From assembly GCF_020176955.2 (NCBI RefSeq), contig NZ_JAIUCZ020000007.1:62001-126000 (forward strand): a stretch of 64,000 nucleotides of DNA, written 5' to 3'. The notes below the pieces were generated by a model, which was given only the letters and a program-made list of their open reading frames with translations, ran no database searches and had not been told where the DNA came from. The stretch comes from Nocardia sp. alder85J (GTDB lineage: Bacteria > Actinomycetota > Actinomycetes > Mycobacteriales > Mycobacteriaceae). How positions within the stretch are numbered: the first letter of the stretch is position 1; each line of letters begins with the position of its first letter. A program made the translations under genes and the position numbers. Below are positions 25,668 to 34,445 of this stretch, piece after piece.

Positions 25668-26828
25668 TCACGCGTCGTCGAGTGCGGGAAATAGCAGTTC
25701 CGAGATCAGGAGTTGCAGCGCCGCGGCGACCGGAATCGCCACCAGCGCCCCGACCACACCGAGCAGCGCGGCGCCGACGAGCACCGCCACCACGGTCACG
25801 CTGCCGGGTATCTGCACTGCCCGGCCGATGATCCTGGGCGTCAGCAGATAGTCCTCGGTCAGCCGGAACACGAAGTAGAACACCAGTGTGGCGACGGCGA
25901 CCGGAGTCGACACGGCCAATGCCACCAGGGCCACCACGATCCCGCCGACGGTGGAGCCGTAGGGGAACAGGTCCACGATCGCGACGAACGCCCCGAGCAA
26001 CAGGGGGTACGGCACGTGCAGGACCAGACACCAGACGAAAGTCGCGGCCCCGGCGATGAGCGAGGTCAGCACATTGCCGAAGACGTAATCGCCGACCTTG
26101 GCGATGATCTCGTCGCCGATGAGAATCGCGCGCGGACGACGGGAATCCGGGACGAACCGGTACATCGTCGTCTGGATTCGTGGCAGGTCGGCCAGGAAAT
26201 AGATCGTCAGCACGCCCATGATCACGATGTTGGACACCACCCCGAACACCGTCTCGCCGGCCCGCAAGACCGTGCCGACCGCCGGCGCGCGGGCACCGTC
26301 GATCGCATCGCTGATCCGTTGCAGCACATGGAAACGGTCGTTGAGCCGGCCGAGCAGGGTGGAATGATTGCGGGCCTGTTCGAGCAGATGCGGCGCCTGG
26401 GCGGCGAACTGGTGGGTCTGCTGTACCAACGGGGTGATCGCCGCCGCGACCACCCCGGCCAGCACACCGAAGACCGCCACCACCACCAGGCTCACCGCCA
26501 GCCACCGCGGTACTCGTCGCTTCGTCAGTCCCGCCACCGCAGGTTCCAGACCCAATGCGAAGAACAGTGCCGCACCGACGAGTACGAGAACCGAGGAGGC
26601 CGCACCCAGCAACCGCACCGCACCGTAGGTGACGGCCACCCCCGCCGACGCCGCCAGCCCGATCTGGAACGGCGACCGCCGATCGAATCGCCGGCCCCGC
26701 TCGCCGAACGGCGGATGGTCCGAGCGCTGTTGCGCGGCACTGTGTTCCGCGGCAGCAATCAACTCCTCACCGGGACCGGAGGATCGGGCGATGCGGCCTC
26801 TCCGGTCCGTGGGGAAATCGGCTGTCAT
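25668..26828 (-). CDS. AI-2E family transporter
   Basis: A 386-residue inner-membrane protein of the AI-2E/PerM/TqsA family, members of which export small molecules or ions. About eight hydrophobic segments are visible, including AVRLLGAASSVLVLVGAALF, the pair LAVSLVVVAVFGVLAGVVAA, IVIMGVLTIYFLADLPRI, and a conserved C-terminal LTPRIIGRAVQIP loop before the last segments. The first 50 residues are polar. The start overlaps the ftsH stop by four bases (ATGA), so it is translated with ftsH. It converges on the LuxI-like gene; autoinducer export is an attractive but untested idea. Confidence 0.9.
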   Translation of the reverse strand: MTADFPTDRRGRIARSSGPGEELIAAAEHSAAQQRSDHPPFGERGRRFDRRSPFQIGLAASAGVAVTYGAVRLLGAASSVLVLVGAALFFALGLEPAVAGLTKRRVPRWLAVSLVVVAVFGVLAGVVAAAITPLVQQTHQFAAQAPHLLEQARNHSTLLGRLNDRFHVLQRISDAIDGARAPAVGTVLRAGETVFGVVSNIVIMGVLTIYFLADLPRIQTTMYRFVPDSRRPRAILIGDEIIAKVGDYVFGNVLTSLIAGAATFVWCLVLHVPYPLLLGAFVAIVDLFPYGSTVGGIVVALVALAVSTPVAVATLVFYFVFRLTEDYLLTPRIIGRAVQIPGSVTVVAVLVGAALLGVVGALVAIPVAAALQLLISELLFPALDDA

Positions 26829-28813
26829 GCTCGCCCCGGCACGGTTTCCCCGGCTCGGCCGTCGCGCGCGAGGTCGGGACCACGCCGCGGCGCGACCGTG
26901 GCGCCCGGGGCGCGATCGTCGGGGACGGCCCTGCCCAGCAAACCGTAGACGGCCGCACCATCGACGGTTTCCGTATCCAGCAGCAGGTCCACCAGCCGCT
27001 GGAGCGTGTCGCGGTGTGATCGGACCAGCTCGATCGCTCGGCGCTCGGCCGCGCGCAACAATCGGGACACCTCGGTGTCGATGACCGCCTGCGTGTCTTC
27101 GGCGAACGGGCGACTGGACAGCTCCGTGGAGCTCCCGCCGAGGAATACCGAGCCGCCCTGCGGGTAGCCGACCGGGCCGAGCGCGGCGGACAGACCGAAT
27201 TCGCGAACCATCTTGATCGCCAATTCCGTGGCCTGAGCCAGGTCGTTGGCAGCCCCGGTGGATCCGTGACCGAAGACCACCAGTTCCGCCGCCCGGCCGC
27301 CGAGTCGGACGGTGAGGGTGTCCGTGAGATAGTCCTCGCCGTAGAGATGGCGTTCGACCAGCGGCAACTGTTCGGTCGTGCCGAGCGTCTGCCCAGCCGG
27401 CAGAATGGTCACCTTGGCGACGGGATCGGCGTGCGCGGACAGTGCCGCGACCAGCGCGTGCCCGCTCTCGTGCACGGCCACCGCGTATTTCTCCTCGGGC
27501 AGCAGAACATTGGATCCTTCCCGGCGGCCGAGCAGGATCCGGTCGCGGGCGGCCTCGAAGTCCGCCGCCCGGACCACCTCCCGGTTGTCGCGGACCGCGC
27601 AGATCGCGGCCTCGTTGGCGAGGTTCGCCAGATCCGCCCCGGAGAAACCCGGGGTGCCACGGGCCACGACCTGCATGTCGACGTCGGGGGCGAGGTGTTT
27701 GCCACGGCAGTGGACCGCCAGGATCGCCGCCCGTTCGGCCAGCGTCGGCAACGGAATGGTGACCTGGCGGTCGAACCGGCCGGGCCGCAGCAGCGCGGGA
27801 TCCAGCACCTCGGGCCGGTTGGTGGCGGCCAGCACCACGATGCCCGAGGCCGGATCGAATCCGTCCATCTCCGCGAGCAACTGGTTCAGCGTCTGTTCGC
27901 GTTCGTCGTTGGCCACCATCGCTCCCGCGCCACCGCGCCGGGATCCGATCGCGTCGACCTCGTCGACGAATACGATCGCGGGGGCCCGTTTGCGGGCCTC
28001 GGCGAACAGATCACGTACCCGCGCCGCGCCGACGCCGACGAACATCTCCACGAAGCTCGAGCCCGCCACCGACAGGAACGGGACGTCGGCCTCTCCGGCC
28101 ACAGCCCGCGCGAACAATGTCTTACCGGTTCCCGGCGGCCCGATCATCAACACCCCGCGCGGGGCGACCGCGCCCGCGCGGCGGTACCGTTCCGGCGCGC
28201 GCAAGAAATCGACGACCTCGCTGATCTCGGCCTTCGCACCCGCATAACCCGCCACATCGTCGAAGGTGGTTGCCGGGCGCTCGGTGTCGAACACCTTCGC
28301 CCTCGATTTGCCCACCCCGCCCAGCGCACCCCCGACCTGGCCCACGGCGCTCTTCCCTGCCCGCTGCAACCACCAGAAGACCAGCACGACCGGGCCCAGG
28401 ATCAGCACCCACGCCAACACCTGTGACCAGACCGCGGTGCCGCCCTCGGGCGCCGCGGCGGTGATGGTCACACCCGCCTTCTCCAACCGGTCCAGCAACG
28501 GAGCACCGGCCTGGGGCGGAACCGTGGTCGTGAACCGGTGCCCGTCGGCCTCGGTGCCGGATGCCTTTCCGGACGACTCGATCGTGACGGTCTTGATCAG
28601 GTGCGAGTCGACATCGGAGAGGAATTCGCTGTAGCTCAGGTCCCGCGCGTTCGGCGTGGTTGTCCGCAATCCGGGCAGCCATGCGGTGAGCGCCAGCACC
28701 GCGACCACGATCGCGATCGGGATCAGCCAGACCCACCACGGCGCGCGATGCGGCGGGAGCTGCGGGGCCGGCGGCCGATCGCCGGTCGGTGGTGCGCCCG
28801 CCTGCCTGCTCAT
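26825..28813 (-). CDS. ftsH: ATP-dependent zinc metalloprotease FtsH
   Basis: A 662-residue membrane-bound AAA+ protease that degrades damaged or regulatory membrane and soluble proteins. It has two transmembrane segments (about 27-48 and 129-149) around an extracytoplasmic domain. The AAA module follows with Walker A GPPGTGKT (225-232), Walker B IVFVDE (280-285) and the second region of homology TNRPEVLDPALLRPGRFD. The protease zinc site is HESGH (448-452). The ATG at 28813 has GGGAG upstream; a longer frame to 28882 is not needed. It is co-translated with an AI-2E permease and divergent from an Hsp20 gene. It lacks the long acidic tail of some homologues and is somewhat short, so it may be a second FtsH. 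Confidence 0.95.
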   Translation of the reverse strand: MSRQAGAPPTGDRPPAPQLPPHRAPWWVWLIPIAIVVAVLALTAWLPGLRTTTPNARDLSYSEFLSDVDSHLIKTVTIESSGKASGTEADGHRFTTTVPPQAGAPLLDRLEKAGVTITAAAPEGGTAVWSQVLAWVLILGPVVLVFWWLQRAGKSAVGQVGGALGGVGKSRAKVFDTERPATTFDDVAGYAGAKAEISEVVDFLRAPERYRRAGAVAPRGVLMIGPPGTGKTLFARAVAGEADVPFLSVAGSSFVEMFVGVGAARVRDLFAEARKRAPAIVFVDEVDAIGSRRGGAGAMVANDEREQTLNQLLAEMDGFDPASGIVVLAATNRPEVLDPALLRPGRFDRQVTIPLPTLAERAAILAVHCRGKHLAPDVDMQVVARGTPGFSGADLANLANEAAICAVRDNREVVRAADFEAARDRILLGRREGSNVLLPEEKYAVAVHESGHALVAALSAHADPVAKVTILPAGQTLGTTEQLPLVERHLYGEDYLTDTLTVRLGGRAAELVVFGHGSTGAANDLAQATELAIKMVREFGLSAALGPVGYPQGGSVFLGGSSTELSSRPFAEDTQAVIDTEVSRLLRAAERRAIELVRSHRDTLQRLVDLLLDTETVDGAAVYGLLGRAVPDDRAPGATVAPRRGPDLARDGRAGETVPGRA

Positions 28814-29107
28814 CGGCGCTCCCGCGGGGATCCGCCCGCTGGTGTCGTGCCTGATTCCCGCATGTGGCCCTCCCTGGAACAACCCGGCAACTGTCCGGTT
28901 CGTCCATCATCGGCAGGCCGCGGCCGACAGAACAGGGTCGTTGGACTGTCCGATATATGCCGATCGACCGCGCGCGCAGCCCGATGAGGGACCTCTGTCA
29001 CCGCGGCGGGGACGGAAGTCCACCCGGGCGCCCACCTCGTGCCCTGGTTCGCCGCCGCCGGTGGCGGTGCAATTGAGAGGTACGACTATTCCCACGAGGA
29101 GGAGATC

Positions 29108-29533
29108 ATGAGTCTGTTTCCTGTCCACCGTGAGTCGACACTGCCCGATATCGGCGATCTCTGGAGTGCCCTCACCTCCGGCCACTTCCCGCCGACCACC
29201 CGGGGCGCACATCTGCTGCGCGTGGAAGATGCGGTCGAGGACGGCCACTATGTGGTGCGCGCGGAGATCCCGGGTATCGATCCGGCCGAGGATGTGGACG
29301 TGTCGGTCCGGGAGCATCAGTTGACGATCAAGGCCGAACGTACCGAACAGCACGAGGACAAGGGCCGGTCCGAATTCAGCTACGGCTCGTTCTACCGCGC
29401 GGTGACACTGCCGCCCGGCGCGGACGAGGAAGCCGTGGAGGCCAGTTACGCCAAGGGCATCCTCACTGTCAGCGTTCCGCTGCACGAGCCCGCCGAGCAG
29501 ATCAGAAAAGTCGAAGTGAAGAACGCGGAATGA
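29108..29533 (+). CDS. Hsp20 / alpha-crystallin family chaperone
   Basis: A 141-residue small heat-shock protein that holds unfolding proteins. The alpha-crystallin domain runs from about residue 40 to 130: YVVRAEIPGIDPAEDVDVSV, then HQLTIKAERTEQ, SYGSFYRAVTLPPGADEEAV and the GILTVSVPL signature. The ATG is preceded by GAGGAGGAG. A 22-base gap separates it from the next gene, so the two are likely co-transcribed. It is divergent from ftsH, which makes a shared stress response plausible. I found no HspR or CIRCE inverted repeat in the 294-base gap. Confidence 0.94.
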   Translation: MSLFPVHRESTLPDIGDLWSALTSGHFPPTTRGAHLLRVEDAVEDGHYVVRAEIPGIDPAEDVDVSVREHQLTIKAERTEQHEDKGRSEFSYGSFYRAVTLPPGADEEAVEASYAKGILTVSVPLHEPAEQIRKVEVKNAE

Positions 29534-29555
29534 CTCGGCGGACCGGAGGAATTCG

Positions 29556-29939
29556 ATGAACGGCCCCACCGATCTCGGTACCGCCGAACGGCAACTGACC
29601 GCTCTGCACGCGCTCGAACGCCTCGGCCGCGATCGTGACGGCCACGCCCTGCTCAGAGTCCGGTGCGGGCGGGGCCACCGCGTCGCGACCGTCTTCGCCA
29701 CCACGCTCGGCGCGGTCTACGAATCGAGAGTCGGCGGGCACGCGCACGGGCGTCGCGATTTCGTCGACGAGCCGCATCGCACCGAGCGGCACGGCAGACG
29801 CTACATCGACCTGCTCGCCGGGGACCGGTTCGCCGCCGACCGGTTGCCGGCGAGCTGCGAATGCGGCCCGCACGAGTTGTCGCGGGCCGACCTCCGGCGG
29901 GCTGTCGGCGCGCATCAGCGCCTCGTGCAGCTGGTGTGA
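29556..29939 (+). CDS. Small Cys/His protein, unknown function
   Basis: A 127-residue protein that I do not recognise as a named family. It reads RVRCGRGHRVATVFATTLGA in the first half and CECGPHELSRADLRRAV near the end. The pair of cysteines and nearby histidines in each part could bind a metal, and the layout resembles a small zinc-ribbon-like actinobacterial protein. The start lies 22 bases after the Hsp20 stop, so it probably belongs to that operon. A frame this long with good GC third-position bias and a following convergent gene is likely to be real. Confidence 0.7.
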   Translation: MNGPTDLGTAERQLTALHALERLGRDRDGHALLRVRCGRGHRVATVFATTLGAVYESRVGGHAHGRRDFVDEPHRTERHGRRYIDLLAGDRFAADRLPASCECGPHELSRADLRRAVGAHQRLVQLV

Positions 29940-29958
29940 CCGATTCCGTCGGCCGGGT

Positions 29959-30999
29959 TCAGGGGATCAGCACCGCGCGGCCGCGGATGTCGCCGCGATC
30001 GAGGCGTTCGAAGGCGGCCGGGCCGGATTCGAGTGGGAACTGTTCCACCTCCACGTGAATTCGGCCCGCCTGGGCCAGCACGACCGACGCCCGGAGGTCG
30101 GAGCTGGTGCCGCCGTAGGACTTTCGGACGGTAGCGCCCCAGGGCAGACCGGGGCCGCCGGCCGGGCCGGCGTCGAGACCGAGGGCGCCGCCGCCGAGCC
30201 CGACGATCCGGTAGGCGCCGTTGGGCGCCACCGATTCGGTGGCCAGGCGGGCGGTGGGTTCGGTGCCGACGAAGTCGAAGACCGCCTCCGCCCCGCGGCC
30301 GCCGGTGAGTTCCAGGATGCGGGCCGCGGTGTCCGGGCCCGCCGTCAGGCCGAGATCGGCGCCACAGGCGGTGGCCAGTTCCAGTTTGTCCGCGGCGATG
30401 TCGACCGCGATCACCCGGATGTCGGCGACCGCCTTCAGGATCTGCACCGCGAGATGCCCCAGGCCACCGATGCCGATCGCGACGGCGGTCGCACCCGGAT
30501 ACAACTGGTCCCGCGCCCCCGCGATGGCGTGATACGGGGTCATCGCGGCATCGGCCAGCGGTGCGGCGCCGACGAAATCCAGATCGCCGATCGGCACGAA
30601 CGAATTCGCCGGTATCCGAACGAATTCGGCCATCCCGCCGTCGGGACCGAGTCCGGGGCAGGGCGGCATCGCGGTCCGGCCCGCCGCCAGGCAGACGTTC
30701 TCGTTGCCGCGCAGGCATTCCCGGCACTCGCCGCAGGACCAGCACAGGTACACCAGGCCGCGCTCCCCCGGGCTGCGGCCGGTCACACCGGATCCGACCG
30801 CCTCGACGGTGCCCGCGATCTCGTGCCCCATTGTCAGCGGGTCCTCCCGCAGCCGGAACGGCAGGCTCAGTACGTAGGAGTCGGAGTGGCAGATGCCGAC
30901 CGCTCCCACGCGCAGCAGCAGATCGCCGGGGCCGATCTCGGGGACCGGCACTTCACGCATCTCCAAGGTCCCCGGACCGACCAATTGCAGCGCACGCAT
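29959..30999 (-). CDS. NAD(P)-dependent zinc alcohol dehydrogenase
   Basis: A 346-residue medium-chain alcohol dehydrogenase. Catalytic zinc ligands are C37 (GICHSD) and the GHE motif (H59, E60). The structural-zinc loop YLCWSCGECRECLRGNENVC is complete. The cofactor motif GIGGLGHLAV follows near residue 180. The ATG at 30999 has GTGGGAG upstream; the frame is open to 31140 only through a minisatellite. It is the last gene of a leftward run (flavin monooxygenase, hydrolase, SDR), 224 bases behind the SDR, so it may be in the operon or have its own promoter. Confidence 0.93.
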   Translation of the reverse strand: MRALQLVGPGTLEMREVPVPEIGPGDLLLRVGAVGICHSDSYVLSLPFRLREDPLTMGHEIAGTVEAVGSGVTGRSPGERGLVYLCWSCGECRECLRGNENVCLAAGRTAMPPCPGLGPDGGMAEFVRIPANSFVPIGDLDFVGAAPLADAAMTPYHAIAGARDQLYPGATAVAIGIGGLGHLAVQILKAVADIRVIAVDIAADKLELATACGADLGLTAGPDTAARILELTGGRGAEAVFDFVGTEPTARLATESVAPNGAYRIVGLGGGALGLDAGPAGGPGLPWGATVRKSYGGTSSDLRASVVLAQAGRIHVEVEQFPLESGPAAFERLDRGDIRGRAVLIP

Positions 31000-31101
31000 C
31001 TTCACGCACTCCCACTTCTCTGTGACGTCGGCCCGGAGGGCGGCGGGCGATCCGGCGCCGAGTGCGGAACCGCGGTCCGGGCACGTTGGCGGTTCCGGCT
31101 G

Positions 31102-31191
31102 AGATGTTGCGACCAGCTGCGATGTCGCGGCCGGTTGCAATGCCGCGGCCGGTCACGATGTCGCGGCCGGTTGCAATGCTCCGACCGGCTT
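31102..31191. repeat. 18-base minisatellite, five units
   Basis: Five head-to-tail 18-base units sharing ATG, CG and CCGG-like positions. Units 2 and 4 (31120 and 31156) are identical, CGATGTCGCGGCCGGTTG, and with the following six bases give a perfect 24-base direct repeat 36 bases apart. It lies in the 224-base gap between the SDR stop and the alcohol dehydrogenase start. Confidence 0.85.
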
Positions 31192-31223
31192 GGCGGCGAC
31201 CGAATACGCTGCCGCGCAACCGA

Positions 31224-31997
31224 TTACGTGTCCGGTTGGGCCATCTCGCGCACCCGGGCCACGACGTCCGGGTAGCGGCGCAGGTGCGCGCCGCCGTTGA
31301 GGTCGAGGGTGGAACCGGTCATCCAGGTGGCCTGCGGGGAGGACAGGTAGAGCACCGCGGCGGCGATCTCCTCCGGCCGGCCGCTGCGGCCGAGCGGGGT
31401 GTTCTCCAGGTACTCTTCGGTCAGGCCGGGCACCAGCGACATCCCGGCCACCAGCGGGGTATCCACCAGGCCGGGCGAGATGGCGTTGACCCGGATGCCG
31501 CGCTCGGCCATCTCCAGGGCGGCCACCTCCACCAGCATGACCACCCCGGCCTTGGCGGCGCAGTAGCCGGCCATGCCGGTGCCGGGCTGGCGGGCGTTGA
31601 GGGAGGCGATGCAGACGATGCTCGCGCCGTCGGCCACGTGCCGGCCCGCATGCTTCAGGACCAGGAACGTGCCGGTCAGGCAGACGTCCACGGTGGTCCG
31701 CCAATTCGACAGTTCCAGATCGACGATGACGCCCGGCATCGACAGCCCGGCGCAGTTGACCACGGTGCGCGCGCCCGCCGCCGCCTCGAAACAGGCTGCC
31801 ACCGAGGCTTCGTCGGCGACATCCACGGTCACCGTCGTCACCCGGTCCCCGAGCTCGCCGGCAACGCGTTGCGCGGCTTCGGTATTCACATCCGCGAGCG
31901 TGACCCGGTACCCCTCGCCGAGCAGCGCCCGCACGGTCGCCAGCCCGATCCCGGAGGCACCGCCGATCACTACCGCGGTGGGCTCGTCCGTACTCAT
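31224..31997 (-). CDS. SDR family oxidoreductase
   Basis: A 257-residue classical short-chain dehydrogenase. It has the Rossmann motif GGASGIGLAT, the acidic D in TLADVN that suggests NAD preference, NCAGLS, the Ser in IASLNARQ, and YCAAK. The family C terminus (WMTGSTLDLNGGAHL) is complete. Its ATG overlaps the stop of the upstream hydrolase gene by four bases (ATGA), so they are co-translated. It probably oxidises or reduces a product of the flavin monooxygenase/hydrolase pair encoded before it. Confidence 0.94.
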   Translation of the reverse strand: MSTDEPTAVVIGGASGIGLATVRALLGEGYRVTLADVNTEAAQRVAGELGDRVTTVTVDVADEASVAACFEAAAGARTVVNCAGLSMPGVIVDLELSNWRTTVDVCLTGTFLVLKHAGRHVADGASIVCIASLNARQPGTGMAGYCAAKAGVVMLVEVAALEMAERGIRVNAISPGLVDTPLVAGMSLVPGLTEEYLENTPLGRSGRPEEIAAAVLYLSSPQATWMTGSTLDLNGGAHLRRYPDVVARVREMAQPDT

Positions 31998-32935
31998 CCG
32001 ACCTCCTGTGTCACCGGTCCCGCGACGGCGGTCTCACCGAGCACGTGGCGTTGCAGGAACCGAATCTGGTGGGCCACCGCGGCATCGAAGCCGGGGTGAC
32101 CGGGGAACAGACCGAAATGGTCGCAAGGATAGTGCCGGACCTCGGCCCTGGCCTTGAATCCGACCTTGGCGGCGGCGTACGGCGGCGCGGCCTGATCGAA
32201 GTCGGCGATCTGCATCAGTACCGGCGCCTGGATGCGATCGGCGTGGCGTCCGGCGCGGAAGGCACCCATCTCCACCCCGACCGCGGCGTCGACCTCGTTG
32301 CGCCAGGTCGGACCTGACAGCGCGAGATAGTCCTCGTAATAGCCGGGGGCGGTCAGCGCGCCCTCCTCGCCGGGCCGGCCGACCAGCGGGATCAGCACCG
32401 GGCTGCCGCCGAACCGGCTCGCGACCGCACCGCGGATCGTGGTGACGGCGGACCGGGCCACCGCGCCGGGCCCGTTCTGCGCCAGCGCGACCCGCCCGGC
32501 GGCCGGACCGCTGACCAGTGGCACCACCGCTATCACCGCGGCGAGGTCGGTGCGATCGGCGGCGAGGTTCAGCACGTGCCCGGCGCCCATCGAGATGCCC
32601 CACAGCACGATCCGGCCGGGATCGACGCCCGGCTGCGCGCCGGCCGCGGCGATCGCGGCGCGATAGTCGTCCATCTGATCGCGGACCGAGACTCGTTGCC
32701 GCGGTTCGCCTTCGGAGCCGCCGAAGCCGCGGTAGTCGAAGGCGAGCACGGCCAGTCCGGCATCCCGCAGGGCGCGGGCGAAGGGGGCCAGGCCGGAATC
32801 CTTGGTGCCGCCGAAGCCGTGGGCCATCACCACCGCGGGCACGCCGCCGGGCAGCCCGGCGGGTTCGAAGAACCAGGCGTCGCAACGTGTTCCGTGGCTG
32901 ATGAAGGAGAGCTGCCGAGGGTCGCCGGTGGTCAC
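31994..32935 (-). CDS. Alpha/beta hydrolase
   Basis: A 313-residue cytoplasmic alpha/beta-fold hydrolase. Visible are the oxyanion strand VVMAHGFGGTKDSG, YRGFGGSEG, the nucleophile elbow GISMGAG, and a C-terminal DHFGLF with the catalytic His. It resembles the X-Pro dipeptidyl-peptidase-like/dienelactone-hydrolase-like group. The GTG at 32935 overlaps the stop of the flavin monooxygenase gene (GTGA), and the ORF extending further upstream is that gene's shadow. Next to a flavin monooxygenase it may hydrolyse an ester product; this is inference. Confidence 0.9.
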   Translation of the reverse strand: MTTGDPRQLSFISHGTRCDAWFFEPAGLPGGVPAVVMAHGFGGTKDSGLAPFARALRDAGLAVLAFDYRGFGGSEGEPRQRVSVRDQMDDYRAAIAAAGAQPGVDPGRIVLWGISMGAGHVLNLAADRTDLAAVIAVVPLVSGPAAGRVALAQNGPGAVARSAVTTIRGAVASRFGGSPVLIPLVGRPGEEGALTAPGYYEDYLALSGPTWRNEVDAAVGVEMGAFRAGRHADRIQAPVLMQIADFDQAAPPYAAAKVGFKARAEVRHYPCDHFGLFPGHPGFDAAVAHQIRFLQRHVLGETAVAGPVTQEVG

Positions 32936-34302
32936 TGCGGGCCTCCCGTCGTCGTGGCGGCGACTGCGGCCCACCGCGGCGCGCCCTGGGCCCTGGCCCG
33001 GCGCGCTCCGGCCGGGATCTCCCGGGTCCGCATGTCGTGCTCGTAGAGGAAGTAGTCGACCTGCTGGGTGTGCCGCGGCCGGTCGAGCATGTGGCCGGTG
33101 TAGCGCTGCTGATCGGACACGATCACCCGGTGCATCTCGCTCTCCGAGGGCAGCCGGTAGTGCCCGACCGCATAGGCCCCGATCAGCCGCGCCTGGCATT
33201 CGACGAACGGGAACAGCGTCGGCACCGCCTGCGCGAATCCGGCGAATACGAGATCGTCGATACCGGGCACGAACATCCGCTTGTAGAGGTCGATCCGGTT
33301 GTCCGGGGCGCTGAGGAACGCGGGATCGAAGAACGGGAAGGTGATGTTGTATCCGGTGGCATAGATGACGATGTCGAAGTCGTCGCTGGTGCCGTCGGTG
33401 AAATGCACGGTGTGGCCGTCGAATCGGGCGATGTCGGGCCGGGGGATCACATCGCCGGAGCCGAGCCGCAGCGGCAGCTCCACCGATTGCGTCGGATGTG
33501 CCTCGAAGAAGCCGTGATTCGGGGTGGGCAGGCCGAAGTCCTCCGGCCGGCCCGCGGTCAGCGGCTGGCCCCACTGCAGGATCTTGCGCTGCCAGGAGGT
33601 CGGCACGTAGGGCAGGGTGCGGTAGAACTTGTCGCCGGGCTGACCCGCGATGTACTTCGGCACGATCCAGGCGCCCGACCGGGTCGACAGGTGCAGCGTG
33701 TTGCTCAGCGCTTTCGACGACAGCTCGACCGCGATGTCGGCGGCGCTGTTGCCCAGCCCGACCACGAGGATGCGACGGTTGCGGAAATCCAGCGGGGTGT
33801 ACGGATCGATGTAGTGGTGGGCGTGCAGGGATTCACCGGCGAACTCCCCCGGGAAGTCGGGATAGCGCGGATCCCAGTGGTGCCCGTTGGCGACGACCAG
33901 CAGATCGAAGTGCCGCACCTCGCCGCGCTGGGTCTCCAGCTCCCAGCCGCCGCCGGGCAGCTGGCGCGCGGCGGTGACGCCGTTGCGGAACTCGATGTTC
34001 GCCGCGAGATCGAAAGCGGCACAGTAGTCGTCGAGATACTTCTTGATCTGGGTGTGGTGCGGGAAGTCCGGATAGTCCTCGGGCATCGGGAAGTCGCGGA
34101 ACGACAGCCGATGTTTCGAGGTATCGATGTGCAGCGAGCGGTAGGCGCTGCTGTGCCCGTTGGGGTTACCGAACGCCCAGTTGCCGCCGATGCGGTCGGA
34201 GGATTCGAAGGTGACGTACGGCACGCCGTAGTCGGCGAGCATCTTGCTCGCAGTCAGACCGCTGATTCCGGCACCGATCACCGCGGTTCGCGGTTGGTAC
34301 AT
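32932..34302 (-). CDS. Flavin-containing monooxygenase
   Basis: A 456-residue class B flavoprotein monooxygenase. The FAD motif is VIGAGISGLTASKML, followed by the FMO-type block GGNWAFGN, the signature FAGESLHAHHY (FxGxxxHxxxY) and an NADPH motif VVGLGNSAADIAVEL. ATGYNITFPF is the typical C-terminal ATG(Y) block. It is the first gene of an operon with a hydrolase and an SDR, overlapping the hydrolase start by four bases. A TetR gene is divergent, with a palindrome in the 143-base gap. It would oxygenate a soft nucleophile or a ketone; the substrate is unknown. Confidence 0.93.
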   Translation of the reverse strand: MYQPRTAVIGAGISGLTASKMLADYGVPYVTFESSDRIGGNWAFGNPNGHSSAYRSLHIDTSKHRLSFRDFPMPEDYPDFPHHTQIKKYLDDYCAAFDLAANIEFRNGVTAARQLPGGGWELETQRGEVRHFDLLVVANGHHWDPRYPDFPGEFAGESLHAHHYIDPYTPLDFRNRRILVVGLGNSAADIAVELSSKALSNTLHLSTRSGAWIVPKYIAGQPGDKFYRTLPYVPTSWQRKILQWGQPLTAGRPEDFGLPTPNHGFFEAHPTQSVELPLRLGSGDVIPRPDIARFDGHTVHFTDGTSDDFDIVIYATGYNITFPFFDPAFLSAPDNRIDLYKRMFVPGIDDLVFAGFAQAVPTLFPFVECQARLIGAYAVGHYRLPSESEMHRVIVSDQQRYTGHMLDRPRHTQQVDYFLYEHDMRTREIPAGARRARAQGAPRWAAVAATTTGGPQ

Positions 34303-34322
34303 CCATGGATCCTTTCCAGGCG

Positions 34323-34348
34323 GTAGACAGGTTTGCAGATCTGTCTAC
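34323..34348. promoter_or_regulatory. TetR operator candidate
   Basis: GTAGACAG and CTGTCTAC form perfect 8-base arms with a 10-base spacer, extendable to 10-base arms with one mismatch. It lies 21 bases upstream of the flavin monooxygenase start and 98 bases before the divergent TetR. A related palindrome, GACAGCTGTC, is at 35112-35121 before the CoA ligase gene. Confidence 0.6.
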
Positions 34349-34445
34349 TCGGGCCAGGATGTCAGACGGCTACGGCTGCTGATACGTTTTTCGCGAAATT
34401 GCGCGATGCTCGGCTGCGGGCGACCCGGCACGGAAAGCGAGGCGC

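Noticed and set aside
28814..29107. A DosR-like, HspR-like or CIRCE element before the Hsp20 gene
   Set aside because: GGGTCGTTGGACTGTCC is only a weak partial match to a dormancy box; no CTTGAGT or TTAGCACTC inverted repeats are present.
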